A stretch of 64,000 bases of DNA from Cepaea nemoralis (GCA_014155875.1 JACEFZ010018319.1:635001-699000), one strand, 5' to 3'. Counted from the first letter of the stretch, positions 33,085 to 44,890 are shown. A program made the numbers and translations. The notes: generated from the sequence alone by a model not told the origin.

Positions 33085-33165
33085 TGTGTGTGTGTGTGTG
33101 TGCATGTGTGTGAGTGGCTGTGTGTGTGGTTGTGTGTGAGGTTGTGTGTGTGGTTGTGGAGAGAG
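33085..33165. repeat. GT-rich simple repeat
   Basis: (GT)n and GTGGTTGT units. Confidence 0.85.
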
Positions 33166-33235
33166 GGGGAGAGAAAGGTGGTAAAATTTCTGGTAAAGAC
33201 ATATGCACTAAAGATATATGCATATATTGACATCA

Positions 33236-33238
33236 TCG

Positions 33239-33284
<46 letters not shown>
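33236..33284. repeat. (CAT)n tail of LINE-1
   Basis: CAT repeats immediately precede the reverse-oriented LINE-1 end (GTGCCATGCCGATAAGCGTG), so on the element strand this is an (ATG)n 3' tail. Confidence 0.85.
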
Positions 33285-33488
33285 GTGCCATGCCGATAAG
33301 CGTGGGCGGTTATGTTTCGCCATCTCACTCGATACCAGAGTAGTGGATCCGTTCTGTGTTCTTGTTTCGACCATACAACGTGACCAAACCATCCAGATAT
33401 GTACTTATCGGCCTTCCCTTTGATCCTTTCCTCTCAATCTTGCCAGTTGTCACCAAGTTCTTCAATTTATTTATTCTCATAACGTGTT

Positions 33489-33500
33489 CACACACACACA

Positions 33501-33547
<47 letters not shown>
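33489..33547. repeat. (CA)n microsatellite
   Basis: CA run interrupting the LINE-1 copy after AACGTGTTCA. Confidence 0.95.
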
Positions 33548-33552
<5 letters not shown>

Positions 33553-33592
33553 AAAATAACTATCTACGTCTAATTTCTCTCATTTCTCATTC

Positions 33593-33748
33593 ATTTCACA
33601 ATGTTTATTTTTCTTCCTATGTAAATGTATAATGCTCTTGATGAACGAAAGACGAGGGATTGGAAGGGCCGAATGTAAGACAGGCCTGCGCGCCCAATTT
33701 GTGACCCTAATAAAGTTGTTTGATTTGATTTTGATTTGATTTCTCTAA
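33593..33748 (+). mobile_element. short LINE-3 tail insertion in LINE-1
   Basis: Starts CATTTCACAATGTTTATTTT, includes GGATTGGAAGGGCCGAATGT and CAGGCCTGCGCGCCCAATTT, and ends AATAAAGTTG plus (TTTGAT)n. LINE-1 sequence on each side shares ATTTCTCT, a likely target duplication. The copy at 44505-44660 has the same start, so this about 150-bp form may move as a unit. Confidence 0.7.
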
Positions 33749-34379
33749 TAAGTTTTGTTTTCATTTTCAAATTTTCGTTTGTTTCTTGTAGGACTTGACA
33801 TCATTTTATCGGTCAGTATGTTTTCCATCTTGTAAAAGGCTACCTTCTCCTTGGCGATTCATGATCTAATCTCTTCAAGGCACATCCCATCAGAAGTTAT
33901 GACCGTTCCGAGATAACTGTACCGATTCACCTGTTTAAGAATATTCCCATTTACTCATATATTACTTTGAGGTATTCCTTCTTCCTAGTGGTGACCATAA
34001 TATATATCTTCATACAATTTAATTCTAACCCGATTTGTTCATTGTGTTCAGCAATGGCGTCTACTAAATGTAGCAGATCCTGCTCATTGTTTCCAATCAA
34101 TGCTGTATCATCCGCATATCTAATGTTATTGACACTATTCCCTCAATGATGATTCCTCTCATATCTTCTAAATTTCTGAAAAATGTGTTCAATTTATAGG
34201 GAACAAAGATCTGGAGGCATTACACATCCCTGTCGCACACTTATCTTAATAGACAAATTGACCTATTGTAGATCTGCAAGCATCTTTATCATGTTGACAT
34301 GTCTTACTTTATCGAAAGCCTTTGTGTGGTCAATAAAGCAAAAACTGTATTGGCATACAGGCAGTTGAGTGTTTCTACA

Positions 34380-34640
34380 GAAAGACAAACGAAAAGATAT
34401 TTGGATAGGCAGATAAGTAGGCAGACAAACGGACGTACGGTCGGATTTATCAACAGGTAAACAGACAATCAGACAAACAGTGAGGCAGTCAGACAAACAG
34501 ACAGATGACATTCGTACAGGCAAACATACTGACGCACGGAAGGACGGACAAACAGAGAGGGAGGCAGACCGGCAGATAAGATGATAAACCTACAAACATA
34601 AAGACAGGCAAATAGGCAGACAGACAGACAGACATATAGA
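34380..34640. repeat. GACA-type degenerate tetranucleotide repeat
   Basis: Imperfect CAGACAAACAGA and GGCAGACAG units. Confidence 0.75.
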
Positions 34641-35824
34641 ATTGTCTTCAAATGGTGAAGTATTGGACACTGTGACACGTTTTCATCAAACTATATTGTC
34701 TGTGTTAGGTAGTTTCAGCACATTATCAGGCCCATAATGTTGGTGTAAGTAAAGCTCGTTAATTATAACAGTAAGACCTACTGGGAGAAAGGGGGTTATA
34801 CAAACAGAATGTGTGGAGACCGAGCCTGAATGGAATGTTATGCAAACAGGATGTATTAGCAGACTGGGCTAAATGGAAGTTTATTGCAAGGAGAATATGT
34901 TTATTTTAACCCTTAGAATTTAGGTTGAATATTCCTAAAATGTTAATTGAATAATTAGCCAATGTCTTATACCTAAAAGACATGTCTCATCATATTCATG
35001 TAATAAGTCTCTCAATCGTCCGTAATATGCAGATGCCCAAGTCACCAAGTCACCAAACAGCATCTGACCTTACGGATTAAAAAGGATTCAAGGGCAGATG
35101 ATGTATTTTCTACTGCAGTAAAGAGTGGAGACCTGATATCAGACTCTGGCTGCTAAGAAACCATCTGTACCACCCAAGCCTTGTTTAACAGCTGAGTGCC
35201 CCACTTAAATTCATACCACAATAGTCAAGAATGCTGACCATGGAATTGACCATTTAATATAACAGAAACTGAAGACATACACCGATAACACCCATTCTGT
35301 TAAGCCAGAGACAATACCCAGCAGTGGATTATGTTAGTTGACGGACATTACTAACATTAAATGCCTAGTAATTATTGTATATGTCAGGATGCTCATTGTA
35401 CATATCATCCAAATCAGCCGTTGTAATATTTTAACTTCACCAAGGAGTTAGTCAATTCTTTATCAGAGTTAGGTGTGTGTAACCGTGTTAAACAGTAGTG
35501 TGATAGTGCTATAACGCTATCTAGGAGCTGCAGAACAGGAGAGCTGTAGGGCATGGATACTACTAGTCTTCAGTCATACCAGAGTGGGCGTCTTCCTCTC
35601 TGAAGGCAGTGCCTTTCCTGTGCTCTCTTGGCCTTCTACCTGGACACCTTTCTTGATCTCTCAGTGTAATTCGGACAGAATTATCTGATCCAGTTCACTA
35701 GGGAGTCTTGCGAGCCATTTATGTTTTTCAATTAATAGTTGGCAACAACTATCTGAGGATATTTTTTATCTCCACTCAACTTAACATACCACAGACACGC
35801 AGACCACTTGTTAATGCTAACCAT
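34641..35824. other. no gene recognised
   Basis: No coding, SINE or RT signal seen over 1.2 kb. This is one of the longer stretches without a recognised repeat. Confidence 0.5.
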
Positions 35825-35955
35825 TCTTTCAACATGCACTAACTCAAACACTCTGACATAACAGAACATTAACTCAAACACTGTTGACAGAACAGACATT
35901 AACTCAAACACTGTTGCCATAACAGAACATTAACTCAAACACTGTTGACATAAGA
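35825..35955. repeat. 31-bp tandem repeat, about 4 copies
   Basis: Unit ACATTAACTCAAACACTGTT then GACATAACAGA. Confidence 0.85.
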
Positions 35956-36054
35956 ATTAATTATTACACTGACCAATAACATAAACAATGATGAACGTAC
36001 GCAACAATTAACATTTACACTGTCTTGTGAAGGTTCAACATATATAAGAAATTG

Positions 36055-36164
36055 CAAGAAGCTATACATGTTCGCACAAATGTACTCATTATTATCATTT
36101 TACTAGCGAAAGTATGTGTTCCTTTTAGGTTAAAACGACAGCTTAAAACATCAGTCAAATAATC

Positions 36165-36196
<32 letters not shown>

Positions 36197-36420
36197 CTTC
36201 TTCTTCTTCTTCTTCTTCTTCTTCTTCTTCTTCTTCTTCTTCTTCTCCTTGAAGCTGTACATGTTCGCACACATGTATTCACGCACATTATCATTTTACC
36301 AGCGAAAGTATGTGTTTATTTTAGGTTAACATGACAGTTGAAAAGATCAAGCATATAATCTTTCTTAGTCTCTTTCTTCTTCTTCTTTCTTTCTTTCTTT
36401 CTTTCTTTCTTTTGCTTGAA
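36055..36420. repeat. tandem duplication carrying (CTT)n
   Basis: Two copies of about 180 bases start GAAGCTATACATGTTCGCAC (36058) and GAAGCTGTACATGTTCGCAC (36250) and share TTACCAGCGAAAGTATGTGT. Each ends in a CTT or CTTT microsatellite (36168-36246 and 36375-36412). Confidence 0.8.
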
Positions 36421-37540
36421 ATGTGTTTATATCTGTAATGTTTTGTCTTGTATGAATTTCAGTTTTATACCATATTTGTGTGGCATCCTGATTGCTGTGG
36501 TGTGCAACCTGGCTGGTTCTCCAGCACCTTTCTTTTACTAAGGTCTTCTGTATTCATACACAAGTATAGATATGTACTGATGTATAAACGTGCCTGCGTA
36601 TGTATGTACGTACGTATGTATCTAGAGCAGTCTGGTTTTACATCGCTAGAGACTCGCCGTCGCTACTTCTCGTGTTAGTAAAAACATGTCCGCCATGAGC
36701 AGGCCAGGAGTCCGACTTTTGCTGCTAGAGATGATGAATATGCAAGCCATCGGGATATTTTTCAAGATGCAAATAGGACGGATATCACATAACACTGGTC
36801 AGCCATACAGAGACCATATAATACTGCTAAGCCATACTTCGACAAACACTCGCATACTATTCACATTTGACACTATCAGTTAACGTTCTGCTCATAGTAT
36901 CATTCGCAAGTGACATTCTGTCAATATTCTGAGGACGTGAGTGTATCAGTGCAAACTGGAAAGAGCGATGGAAGATTCCAGTAGTTTATGGCAGTGTTGA
37001 TTGCCAAGTATAACCAGCATAAAGAAATAGTGTGTTCTAATCCTTAGTATCCGAGATAGGGTAATAAATTGATCTATCAAATAGTGACAGAGATACAGTG
37101 TGATAAAAGTTGCTACGGTTGGTCTGTGTTTGCGTTATTGAGGGACATTAAGTGTACCGCCCATGATCATGAGGTACGACTGCCGACTGTGACTAAAGGT
37201 ATCTCGGTTATTGTGTGAGCATGTGCGATTTACCTCCTCAAGGAATACATGTCATACAAGCTGTCACGGTTAGTCTGTTTTGATCATTTCGTCGAGTCAC
37301 ATTAACTTACCAATTCTAATTCTTATTGATTCAGACATGACCTTTTTAGCTGTCATTTTAACCTGAAAGAAACACATATTAAAACACATAGTGTTGTGAT
37401 TATTGTGCATGTTTCTCTCATGTTCAGGAACAAATGTCAAAAGCTATCTGACAAAAGCTGCTATTACTGCTTATAGTACATTGCGGTGTTGGGGATGCGG
37501 AGAAAGGATGGTGGAGGGGCCTGAGCCTGAAGAATTAAGG
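36421..37540. other. no gene recognised
   Basis: No supported feature in 1.1 kb. Confidence 0.5.
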
Positions 37541-37544
37541 CCGG

Positions 37545-37682
37545 TCGTTACGGACTTTGCAGGTTAGGGTTTTATTTTTGTACCCCAACAGAAAAAAAAA
37601 TCCATCACCGTTTCGAGGTGTTGAACCCGGCTCTCCTATAAGGAACCCCAGTATTCTAGCCGCTTGGCCAGACGCTCCTCTG
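37545..37682 (-). mobile_element. tRNA-derived SINE head, reverse
   Basis: The reverse strand has GCGTCTGGCCAAGCGGCTAG (A box, Leu/Ser-like with long variable arm) and AGCCGGGTTCAACACCTCG (B box). Confidence 0.6.
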
Positions 37683-37714
37683 AAATATGCAACATCAGTT
37701 GCCCAATCTATTTC

Positions 37715-38045
37715 TCACATCCATCCATCCATCATGTGCCATGCCTGTAAGCGTTGGTGATCATAATTCGCCATTTCACTCGATCACCAGTGGTGGATAA
37801 GCTCAGTGCTTTTATCTCGATCATGTCACGTGGTCAAGCCGTCCAGGTATTTACTTCTCTGTCTTCCCCTTGTTCTCTTCCCCTCAATCTTGCCAGTTGT
37901 CATCAAGTTCTCCAAGTCATTTCATCTCACAACGTGTCCAAACATCGTGACTATCTACGTCTAATTTCTCTAATCAGTTTACGATTTTCATTTGTTTCTT
38001 ATAGGACTTGGTCGTTGGTTGTTCTGTCTATCCATGAATTAATTT
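37715..38045 (-). pseudogene. LINE-1 (RTE-like) 3' end, reverse
   Basis: (CATC)n tail at 37718-37734, then the C-terminal region (reverse-strand NLENLMTTGKIEGKRTRGRQ region) up to about 38045, where homology stops. 5'-truncated. Confidence 0.8.
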
Positions 38046-38149
38046 CTCAGATAGGAGGGCTAGATATAAGAACTTGTAATGTCCACTAATCACTGTGTGT
38101 ATCAAGAACAGACAAACACATGATAAAGCCCTACAAAAGAAACATCATC

Positions 38150-38300
38150 ATTTCAACAAACAAACAAATAAAGGGCGAAGCAAGTAACTTGACTGCTTCA
38201 TTATGAGATCCTTTGAACACGTAGTGACAACTACCAAGCTTAACGGGCAAAAGAGCAAGGGGAAGACAAATGAAAATATACCTGGATGGCTTGACCACAA
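38150..38300 (+). pseudogene. possible diverged LINE C-terminal piece
   Basis: Forward frame reads VVTTTKLNGQKSKGKTNENI and PGWLDHN, resembling the LENLVTTGKIEGKRSRGRP-YLDGL stretch of RTE C-termini. Weak and short. Confidence 0.35.
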
Positions 38301-38319
38301 CGTATTTGTTGTTGTGTTA

Positions 38320-38612
38320 GCTCGCTTTGAACTCAAGCGTAGTACATATACGTGCTTCTACTTCTAGTCAACTCTAGTGAACTGATTTTCGCATGTGAAA
38401 TTAGATTTCCCTATTATCAGTGTCCCTAGCCATCAGGCGAATCCATTCCAGCTTCAGAGGTACTTGTAATTTACATCCCCAAATCAAGGAAGAGAAGTCA
38501 AGATTTTAGTCTAACTGACCGGTATAGGGTTTGAACCCGCTGCCTCGGCATCAGCACACAGAAAATTTAAGAACGTGCGTTCTTATTCATTCGGCCATGC
38601 TGACCTCGCCAC
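38320..38612 (-). mobile_element. SINE-3, reverse, full length
   Basis: GCTCGCTTTGAACTCAAGCG at the 3' end, body GAGGTACTTGTAATTTACAT and AATCAAGGAAGAGAAGTCAA, and a head with GACCGGTATAGGGTTTGAAC (B box) and TTCATTCGGCCATGCTGACC (A box). Confidence 0.8.
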
Positions 38613-38744
38613 ATGGTACATGGGGTCAAGAAGACTGACCTGGTTCAGGAGCATGCTGTTCATGTGAGATGGAAATCAGTCATCATCAACATTTGTGAAA
38701 CACATGACTTCACTGTCTCACATGTGGTTCCCAGCCTGCCATTC

Positions 38745-38940
38745 TGTTAGCTAGCACACCCGCCACAGAGCGGTCTGGCGAAAGCGTCGCACAAAGCTCC
38801 TGCGACGACCCGCAGGAATATCCGAGAAGACTGCACACTTGAACCGAAAGACGTAGCCTGAAATCGAACCCACAACTTTCGAAGCACGAGACAGACGGAC
38901 TAAGCACTTCGCCACAGAGACTCCGTACTTATAAAGGAGC
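38745..38940 (-). mobile_element. tRNA-derived SINE, reverse
   Basis: The reverse strand has TCTGTGGCGAAGTGCTTAGT (A box) and GTTGTGGGTTCGATTTCAGG (B box), followed by a body. Confidence 0.55.
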
Positions 38941-39265
38941 GAGGTTATAGATATACATAAACTCAGAATGGGGTCACAATGAAGCAGAGTTTGAGACTCC
39001 TTGCGGCGAACCACCTTCACCTTCTCAACTGCCTCGTATTTCGTGTCCTCTGAATGTTCTTTCTCTTTTCTGTCAATTATTTACATGCTTGCCGAATGTT
39101 ACTCATATACTCGAGTATAGCAAAACAACAACACATCAGGTCGACATAAACATAAGAGAATATTTAGGTGTATGTGTCGGCTTGCTTGCGTCGGTGGACA
39201 ATGAAAAGAAGAACAGGAAATAAACAGTGGCACATGTGATATTGGAGGTAAGTAAGCGTAGATGG

Positions 39266-39502
39266 CCGGTCTCCGTGGCAAGGACTTACGGACGCGATTC
39301 GTAAGCCCGTTTACCCGCGTTGAAAACACAGCTGCAACCGATTTGACAGCAAACCGCGTTGCGCTGGGTTTTAACGTGCTGGTATGGGAGGCAGTCGTTT
39401 AGAAAGCAGTGGTAAACTACTGAACGTAAACATGCCAAGACATCAACAAAAGTAGGAAAATGCTGGTGTTGACAGCGATGTCCTGTAAATAGGATATGCG
39501 GA
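39266..39502 (+). mobile_element. SINE-1, forward, head type 2
   Basis: GGCCGGTCTCCGTGGCAAGG (A box), CCCGCGTTGAAAACACAGC (B-box region), tail GTCGTTTAGAAAGCAGTGGT, end CCTGTAAATAGGATATGCGG and an AAAAT repeat. Confidence 0.78.
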
Positions 39503-39689
39503 AAAAATAAAAATAAAAATAAGCGGATATGTTTGAAGGAAGGTATTCAGACAGTAAGACACGGCTATCATATGCTGAACATGTCCAGGAAAGATAATAC
39601 GGTGAGTCAAAAAAGGATCAGATATAGTCCAGAATTTGTGTTCAAGCACATGTGAAAAGCAGAAATGAAATGGGTTGAACTGCTTAAAG

Positions 39690-40155
39690 ATTCATTCTGT
39701 CATTCAGTAGCGTGTCCTTTGCAGAACCTCGCTCCCATAGCAACATTCCGGAAAATTTCTCGGTCATAAGCAAGATTTCCTGCGCTCGATACACCCATCT
39801 GGTGATCATCTGCCACATCCTGATCCATCTTCTCTTTGGCCTTCCTCTTTCTCTCTTCCAGGGCATATACCCCTCCATTATTGTTCTCTTCAAACTGTCA
39901 TGACGGTTCAAGTGACCAAAATATTAAAATGTTCTTTGTTTTATCGTCATTAGTAGCCAAACGTCTTCAATATTCAAATCGTGTCGTATGGATGCATTTG
40001 TGCTTTTCTGTATCCAAAATATTATTATAACCCGTCTGTAACATTTATATTCAAAGGCATGTATGCGCTGTTCAGCTTGTTTAGTAAGTGTCCCTGCCTC
40101 ACAGTCGTATGTTGTAATGGGAAAGATGCATGCTCTTAAAAAGCTAGCTGTAGAG
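39690..40155 (-). pseudogene. LINE C-terminal fragment, different RTE subfamily
   Basis: Reverse-strand reading: CIFPITTYDCEAGTLTKQAE near 40130 (RTE pattern ...YGCETWTLKK), then RHDSLKRTIMEGYMPWKRER and GRPKRRWIRMWQMITRW. This is the post-RT region of an RTE-like LINE, clearly diverged from LINE-1. No RT palm here. Confidence 0.6.
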
Positions 40156-40299
40156 ATACACAGTGTAAATCACTAAATTCGAGTAGTGCAAATTGTGAGC
40201 TTTATAAGAACGTAATACGCATGTGTCAGAATTGAGGTGGAGAATAGAAAGCCTCTGTCAGCAACAGAAAACAAAGACATTGATGCAACTAGTTAGTCG

Positions 40300-40480
40300 C
40301 ATGTCCTTTAAGGACGACGTTACAATAAACCCCAGCATTCATTAACTGTTTGTAATTTACTAGAGTATATTATTCCAGTAGTTTCCCATTGCTTTCAGAA
40401 CGGCTTTTTTTTTTAGTGACACCTCACACCGGCGACAGCAACGCAAAGCGGTCTGCTTCAAGATCGCCCGCAACTGATGG
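40300..40480 (-). mobile_element. SINE-1, reverse, diverged
   Basis: TCCTTTAAGGACGACGTTAC, GTAGTTTCCCATTGCTTTCA and a head-like AAGCGGTCTGCTTCAAGATC. Confidence 0.6.
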
Positions 40481-40639
40481 CCGAGAGAGTTCGGTGTTCG
40501 CCTCTGTAGAAGTAAAGGATCCTTTTACAAGTCTTAATGCGCATGGTGTATATGGTGATCACCCGCATTTTTGTTTTTAAGAATCGTCGCTCAGTGGGTC
40601 AAGTTGTCAGTTTCACACAAGTCGCCTTTACTTCCTAAG

Positions 40640-40795
40640 AGATTTCTTAAACCCTTTGCAGGTTGGCTTGGCACGAGAGCCCGGGTCATACTCTTAAAAC
40701 TAATCCCAGTCTACCCCCATGCAGATATTGAACCCATGACCTTCAGGCGAGGAACTGACCACTAAGCAACAGCGGCTCCCTCTGACAATGTGGCT
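40640..40795 (-). mobile_element. tRNA-derived SINE head, reverse
   Basis: The reverse strand has AGGGAGCCGCTGTTGCTTAG (A box) and GTCATGGGTTCAATATCTGC (B box). Confidence 0.55.
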
Positions 40796-40989
40796 CCCAT
40801 CAACAGTTGCCAGGTTAGCACCCAGCTTATCACTGGGAAGTTGACAATAATATTTAGTGTGCACTGATGTCAAAAATCTCATCACTTTCTAGGGTAGTGT
40901 ACTCGAATAACTCAACTGCTGGGATACGTGCGAAAAAAACAGAAGTCCCGTTTGCAAATTCAAAAGCTATAAATTCCATCTCAGCTGTA

Positions 40990-42055
40990 TATCTGAAGAA
41001 CAGATTTGAAATCCTAGCTATGGGGCGGTTGAAAATAAATAGTTTTATCAACCAGGTCACACGACTTTGCAGAGAAACCACCGATCTGCCCACAGTTGGT
41101 ATCCCCCTGACAACTATTCCAGACTCCATGGAAAGATGAACATAGACTATCATTACAAATCCAGACAAAATTGAGAGGAATATTTGACAAGGAAGAACAG
41201 AACAGTGTGCAGCGCAGAACAGCCACTCTCAGCTTCCTTGATTAAGAATACCCACAGGACCTCTGGATCCGAGTCTACACAGATGGGTCAGCACAAAATG
41301 CTGTTCGAAATGGAGGAGCGGGAGTGTACATAGAAAACCCAAATAATACTAGGGACACAGCCAGAATACCGACAGGAAAGTACTGACATAACTATGATGC
41401 TGAAATTGAGGCAATCAAGATAGCAACAGAGAAATTATTAAATACCAGCAATGGTACACAACCTGTGGTGCTATTGACAGATGCAAAATCAGTACTCGAG
41501 GCGCTCCTATCTTGGAAATTGCCAGTACTAAGGACACTACTTTCTGAACTTAGCAGTCAGCATAAGGTCACCATACAGTGGATGCCATCCCACTGTGGAG
41601 TACCAGGAAACGACAGAGCTGATCAATTGGCTAAGGAAGGCGCCAAAGAAGAACAGCCTGATGTGCCCGTTACATACCACCAAAAGAAAAGAATGATCAA
41701 ATCAGTCAGAAAGCCACCAAAACCTGCTCAAGATGACTACCACGTTATGGATAGACCAGAACAAGTCATTATTCTGCGCCTCAGAACAGGACACAATAGA
41801 TTACGCAACCACATGTATACAAAATTCAAGACTGGTGAAACAGCCATGTGCACATGTGGATTGGCGTGGCAGACAGCAGAGCACAATACTCCAAGATTGC
41901 CCAAAATATAACATATCTAGGCAAACCTTCTGGCCTAGAGAGACGACAGTGGAAGATAAACTCTATGGACCGCTGTGTGAACTAAAAAAGACAGTTGGAT
42001 TCATACAAGAGACAACATTGCAGTTATAGACATATTTCAAGCGAACGAAAGAAGA
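40990..42055 (+). pseudogene. LINE-2 C-terminus with RNase H domain
   Basis: Starts within AMGRLKINSFINQ and continues to an RNase H domain with all four acidic positions visible: VYTDGS (41276-41290), AEIEAIKIA, LLTDAKSV and GNDRADQLAK. An H-x-GVPGND loop (PSHCGVPGND) is intact. A C-terminal zinc-finger-like part (C-x-CGLAWQTAEH) and PRETTVEDKL ... QETTLQL follow. A TGA (41384-41386) and a one-base insertion near 41885 break it. RNase H degrades RNA in the hybrid during target-primed reverse transcription. RT and endonuclease are absent (5'-truncated). The 3' UTR is only about 30 bases, ending GCGAACGAAAGAAG. Confidence 0.8.
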
Positions 42056-42254
42056 AGAAGCTGTATATCTTTTCCCTGTCACAAACGCTTGAAAGATAGG
42101 GAACCAGCAACGACTATTACCCTTGATAGCATCTCGCTGGATGATGGCAATGTTACATAAAGCTATGCCTGACTTACTGCACACTGGGTTAGAAACACGC
42201 GAAACTCTCCACTGAGAAATGAAGAAGAGGAAGAAGAGGAGGAGTTGGAGGAGG
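42056..42254. other. spacer, no feature
   Basis: Unique-looking sequence between the LINE-2 end and the (GAA)n block; nothing supported. Confidence 0.4.
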
Positions 42255-42500
42255 AATAAAGAGAAGAAGAAGAAGAAGAAGAAGAAGAAGAAGAAGAAGA
42301 AGAAGAAGAAGAAGAAGAAGAAGAAGAAGAAGAAGCAGAAGCAGAAGAAGAAGAAGAAGAAGAAGAAGAAGAAGAAGAATGTATGTATGTATGTACAATT
42401 TTCTGAAAGGAGGAGGAGGAGGAAGAAGAAGAAGAAGAAGAAGAAGAAGAAGAAGAAGAAGAAGAAGAAGAAGAAGAAGAAGGAGGAGGAGGAGGAGGAG
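42255..42500. repeat. (GAA)n/(GGA)n microsatellite
   Basis: GAA runs interrupted by (GTAT)n at 42380-42393 and turning to (GGA)n near 42480. Poly-Lys, poly-Ser and poly-Leu frames are artefacts. Confidence 0.95.
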
Positions 42501-42817
42501 GAGATGTAGGAGGATCCGCAGTCGCAGCAGCAGCGGCAGTAGCAACAGAAGAAGAAGAAAACAAACGAGAATAATGCATGTATGTACGATGTTCTGAACG
42601 GGATTTAAAGGCAACAGGGTCCGCTTAATTTCACGTGATTTGATCCCTCGTGGCTCCGTGCCTTTCCGGAGAGCAGCCTGTCGAAATCGCGCAGAGCACG
42701 AGTTCCGTGGTGGCATCGACGACCCCTAGGGGGTTCAGGAATCAGTTGCGTGCGTGATGCGAATGAGGAGTCGGGGAAATAACCGACGACTTTCGGAGCG
42801 CGAGGAAGACAGTGAAT

Positions 42818-43295
42818 GAGGTAGGTAGGTAGGTAGGTAGGCAGACAGACAGACAGACAGACAGACAGACAGGTTGGTAGGTAGGTAGGTAGGTAGGTGC
42901 GTGGGTGGGTAGGTAGTTTGGTAGGTGGATGGGGAGGTAGGTAGGTAGGTAGTAGGCAGGCAGGCAGGCACATAGGTAGGTAGGTAAGCAGGCAGACAGG
43001 TAGGTAGGTAGGTAGGCAGGTAGGTTGGCAGGCAGACAGACAGACAGGTAGGTAAGTAGGTAGGTAGTAGGCAGGCAGGCAGGCAGACAGGCAGGCACAT
43101 AGGTAGGTCGGTAGGCAGGCTAGTAGGTAGGTAGACAGACAGGCAGGCAGGTAAATGGGTAGGTAGGCAAGCAGGCAGGACGGTAGATAGGTAGGTAAGC
43201 AGCCATGTATATAGGTAGACAGACAGGCAGGTAGGTAAGTAGGTAGGTACGTAGATAGGCAGAAAGGTAGTCTGGTAGGTATGCAGGCAGGTAGA
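42818..43295. repeat. (GGTA)/(GCAG)/(GACA) tetranucleotide array
   Basis: Mixed TAGG, CAGG and CAGA tetramers over 480 bases; Leu/Pro/Cys-rich reverse frames up to 252 codons are artefacts. Confidence 0.9.
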
Positions 43296-43369
43296 TACGT
43301 AAGAAAAATAGTTGGTATGTGATTATCTGTTTTCTCTATGTGTGTGAGTGGTTTTCTGAGCAATTGCTA

Positions 43370-43480
43370 AGTTCAGTAGTTTACCATTGCTTTCTAAAAA
43401 ACAAAACGGCACTTACACCAATGTTAAAAATTAGCGCAAGACTACTGCCATACTGCCTGCAGTTGATTTTGAACCGGTAG
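43370..43480 (-). mobile_element. SINE-1 fragment, reverse
   Basis: TTCAGTAGTTTACCATTGCT followed by diverged head sequence with GATTTTGAACCGGTAG. Confidence 0.5.
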
Positions 43481-43504
43481 CATGCCCGTAGCACACATCC
43501 AAAT

Positions 43505-44371
43505 AAGGATCTATATCTCTCTATGTGTGAAGTGTGAGTGGCTTAGGGATGTGTAGGTGGTGAGGGATGTGTATGCGTCGGGGCGGGATGCGTGAGTGAG
43601 TGGAGGATGTGTGTGGGTGAGGATATGTGTGATCGAGAGATGTTTGGTTGGGGGTGGGTGGTTGGGGTTGTGTGGGTGCGTAGTGGAGGATGTGTGGATG
43701 AGTGAGTGAGTGTGTGTTGGGTGGATGGGTGGGGAATGTGTGTGTTGGTTGGGGATATTTGTGTGGTGTGTGGGTGGGGGATGTGTGTGAGGGTGGAGGA
43801 TTTGTGTGGTGTGTGGGTGGGGGATTTGTATGGTGTGTGGGTGGGGGTATGTGCGGGGTGGGTGGGTGAGGGTATCTATGTGGGTGTGGGTGGGGATATG
43901 TGTGCGGTGTATAGGTTGGGGATATGTGGTGGGATGTGTGGGTGATGGATATGTGTGTGTGGTGCGTGGGTTGGGAATATTATATGGTGGGATGTGGGTT
44001 AGGGCATGTGTGGATGGGTGAAGGATGTATGTGTGGGTCGTGGGGTGTGTGAGTGGATTGGGGATGTATATGTGGTTAGGGAGATATGTGTGTGTATGGT
44101 TTGGGGATGTATGAGTGGGTGTGCGTTGTATGGATTGGTAGGGGATGTGTGTGCGTGGGTGGGGAATATGTGGTCGATGAAGGTGTGGTTAGGGGATGGA
44201 TGTGTGGGTTAGTATGTATATGTGGGTGGGTGCGGAATGTGTGGGTTGGTGGGTGATGATTGTGTGGGTGGCGAGTGTGTTTGGTTTGGGGGAACAGGTG
44301 TGGGCAGTGTGTGTGGGTGGGGGATATGCGGGAGGGGGATGGGTCGGATGGTGGGGTATGTATGTGTCCCT

Positions 44372-44415
<44 letters not shown>

Positions 44416-44460
44416 ATTGGGTGATGTGTGGGTGTGGTGATGTATGAGTAGGTAGGAGAT
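43505..44460. repeat. GT/GGTG-rich degenerate repeat
   Basis: Imperfect GTGTGTGGGTGGGGGATGTG units ending in a pure (GT)n run (44369-44412). Gly/Val/Trp-rich frames are artefacts. Composition mirrors the complement of 12645-13267. Confidence 0.88.
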
Positions 44461-44504
44461 GGGCCTCATAACATGGTAATTTGTATTGTTTATGTTTACA
44501 ACAA

Positions 44505-44662
44505 TCATTTCACAATGTTTTGTTTTCTTCCTATGTGAATGTGTAATGCTCTTGATGGACGAAAGATGAGTGATTGGAAGGGCCGAATGTAAGACGGGCC
44601 TGCGTGCTCAGTTTGTGACCCTTTTAAAATAAAGTTGATTTGATTTGATTTGATTTGAAGTA
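44505..44662 (+). mobile_element. short LINE-3 tail element
   Basis: CATTTCACAATGTTTTGTTT start, GATTGGAAGGGCCGAATGTA, CGGGCCTGCGTGCTCAGTTT, AATAAAGTTG and a (ATTTG)n tail. Same limits as 33593-33748. Confidence 0.75.
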
Positions 44663-44767
44663 TTCGAAATTCTTTCAATTGTTAGGACGAATGTCCTTTG
44701 CGTTTCGAGATACCTCGACACAAGATTGAATGTCTAGCTAATTAGAAAGGTAGTTATGCATGCAATT

Positions 44768-44890
44768 TTTGTCGTAGATGAGCAGTTGGCCTAGTGAGCT
44801 AGAAAGCCAGACTTCCATTCGAGAGACCCGGGTTCGAAATCCCGGTAATGTGATGGATATTTTTCTCCCCCACCCCGGGGGGTGGGGGGT
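44768..44890 (+). mobile_element. tRNA-derived SINE head
   Basis: GAGCAGTTGGCCTAGTGAGC (A box) and GACCCGGGTTCGAAATCCCG (B box and T-arm). Further body with poly-C/G follows. Confidence 0.6.

Larger units (their letters stand above)
33285..34362 (-). pseudogene. LINE-1 (RTE-like) RT remnant, interrupted
   Basis: Reverse copy of LINE-1. C-terminal end HAYRHGT-type sequence near 33290, then SRKLENLVTTGKIERKGSKG, later GIRVRQGCVMPPDL-like and palm piece FCFIDHTKAFDKVRHVNMIK up to 34362. The part with the YADD box is deleted or badly decayed (ADDTALIGNNEQD near 34100). A (CA)n tract (33489-33547) and a LINE-3 tail (33593-33748) lie inside it. Confidence 0.8.

Noticed and set aside
41465..41911. 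Host ribonuclease H gene
   Set aside because: The same C-terminal extension and GAA-type 3' end occur in the second copy at 59810, upstream sequence is LINE-like, and both copies carry stops.
42189..43363. Ser/Leu/Lys and Pro/Cys-rich frames up to 252 codons
   Set aside because: Microsatellite (GAA)n and (GGTA)n translations.
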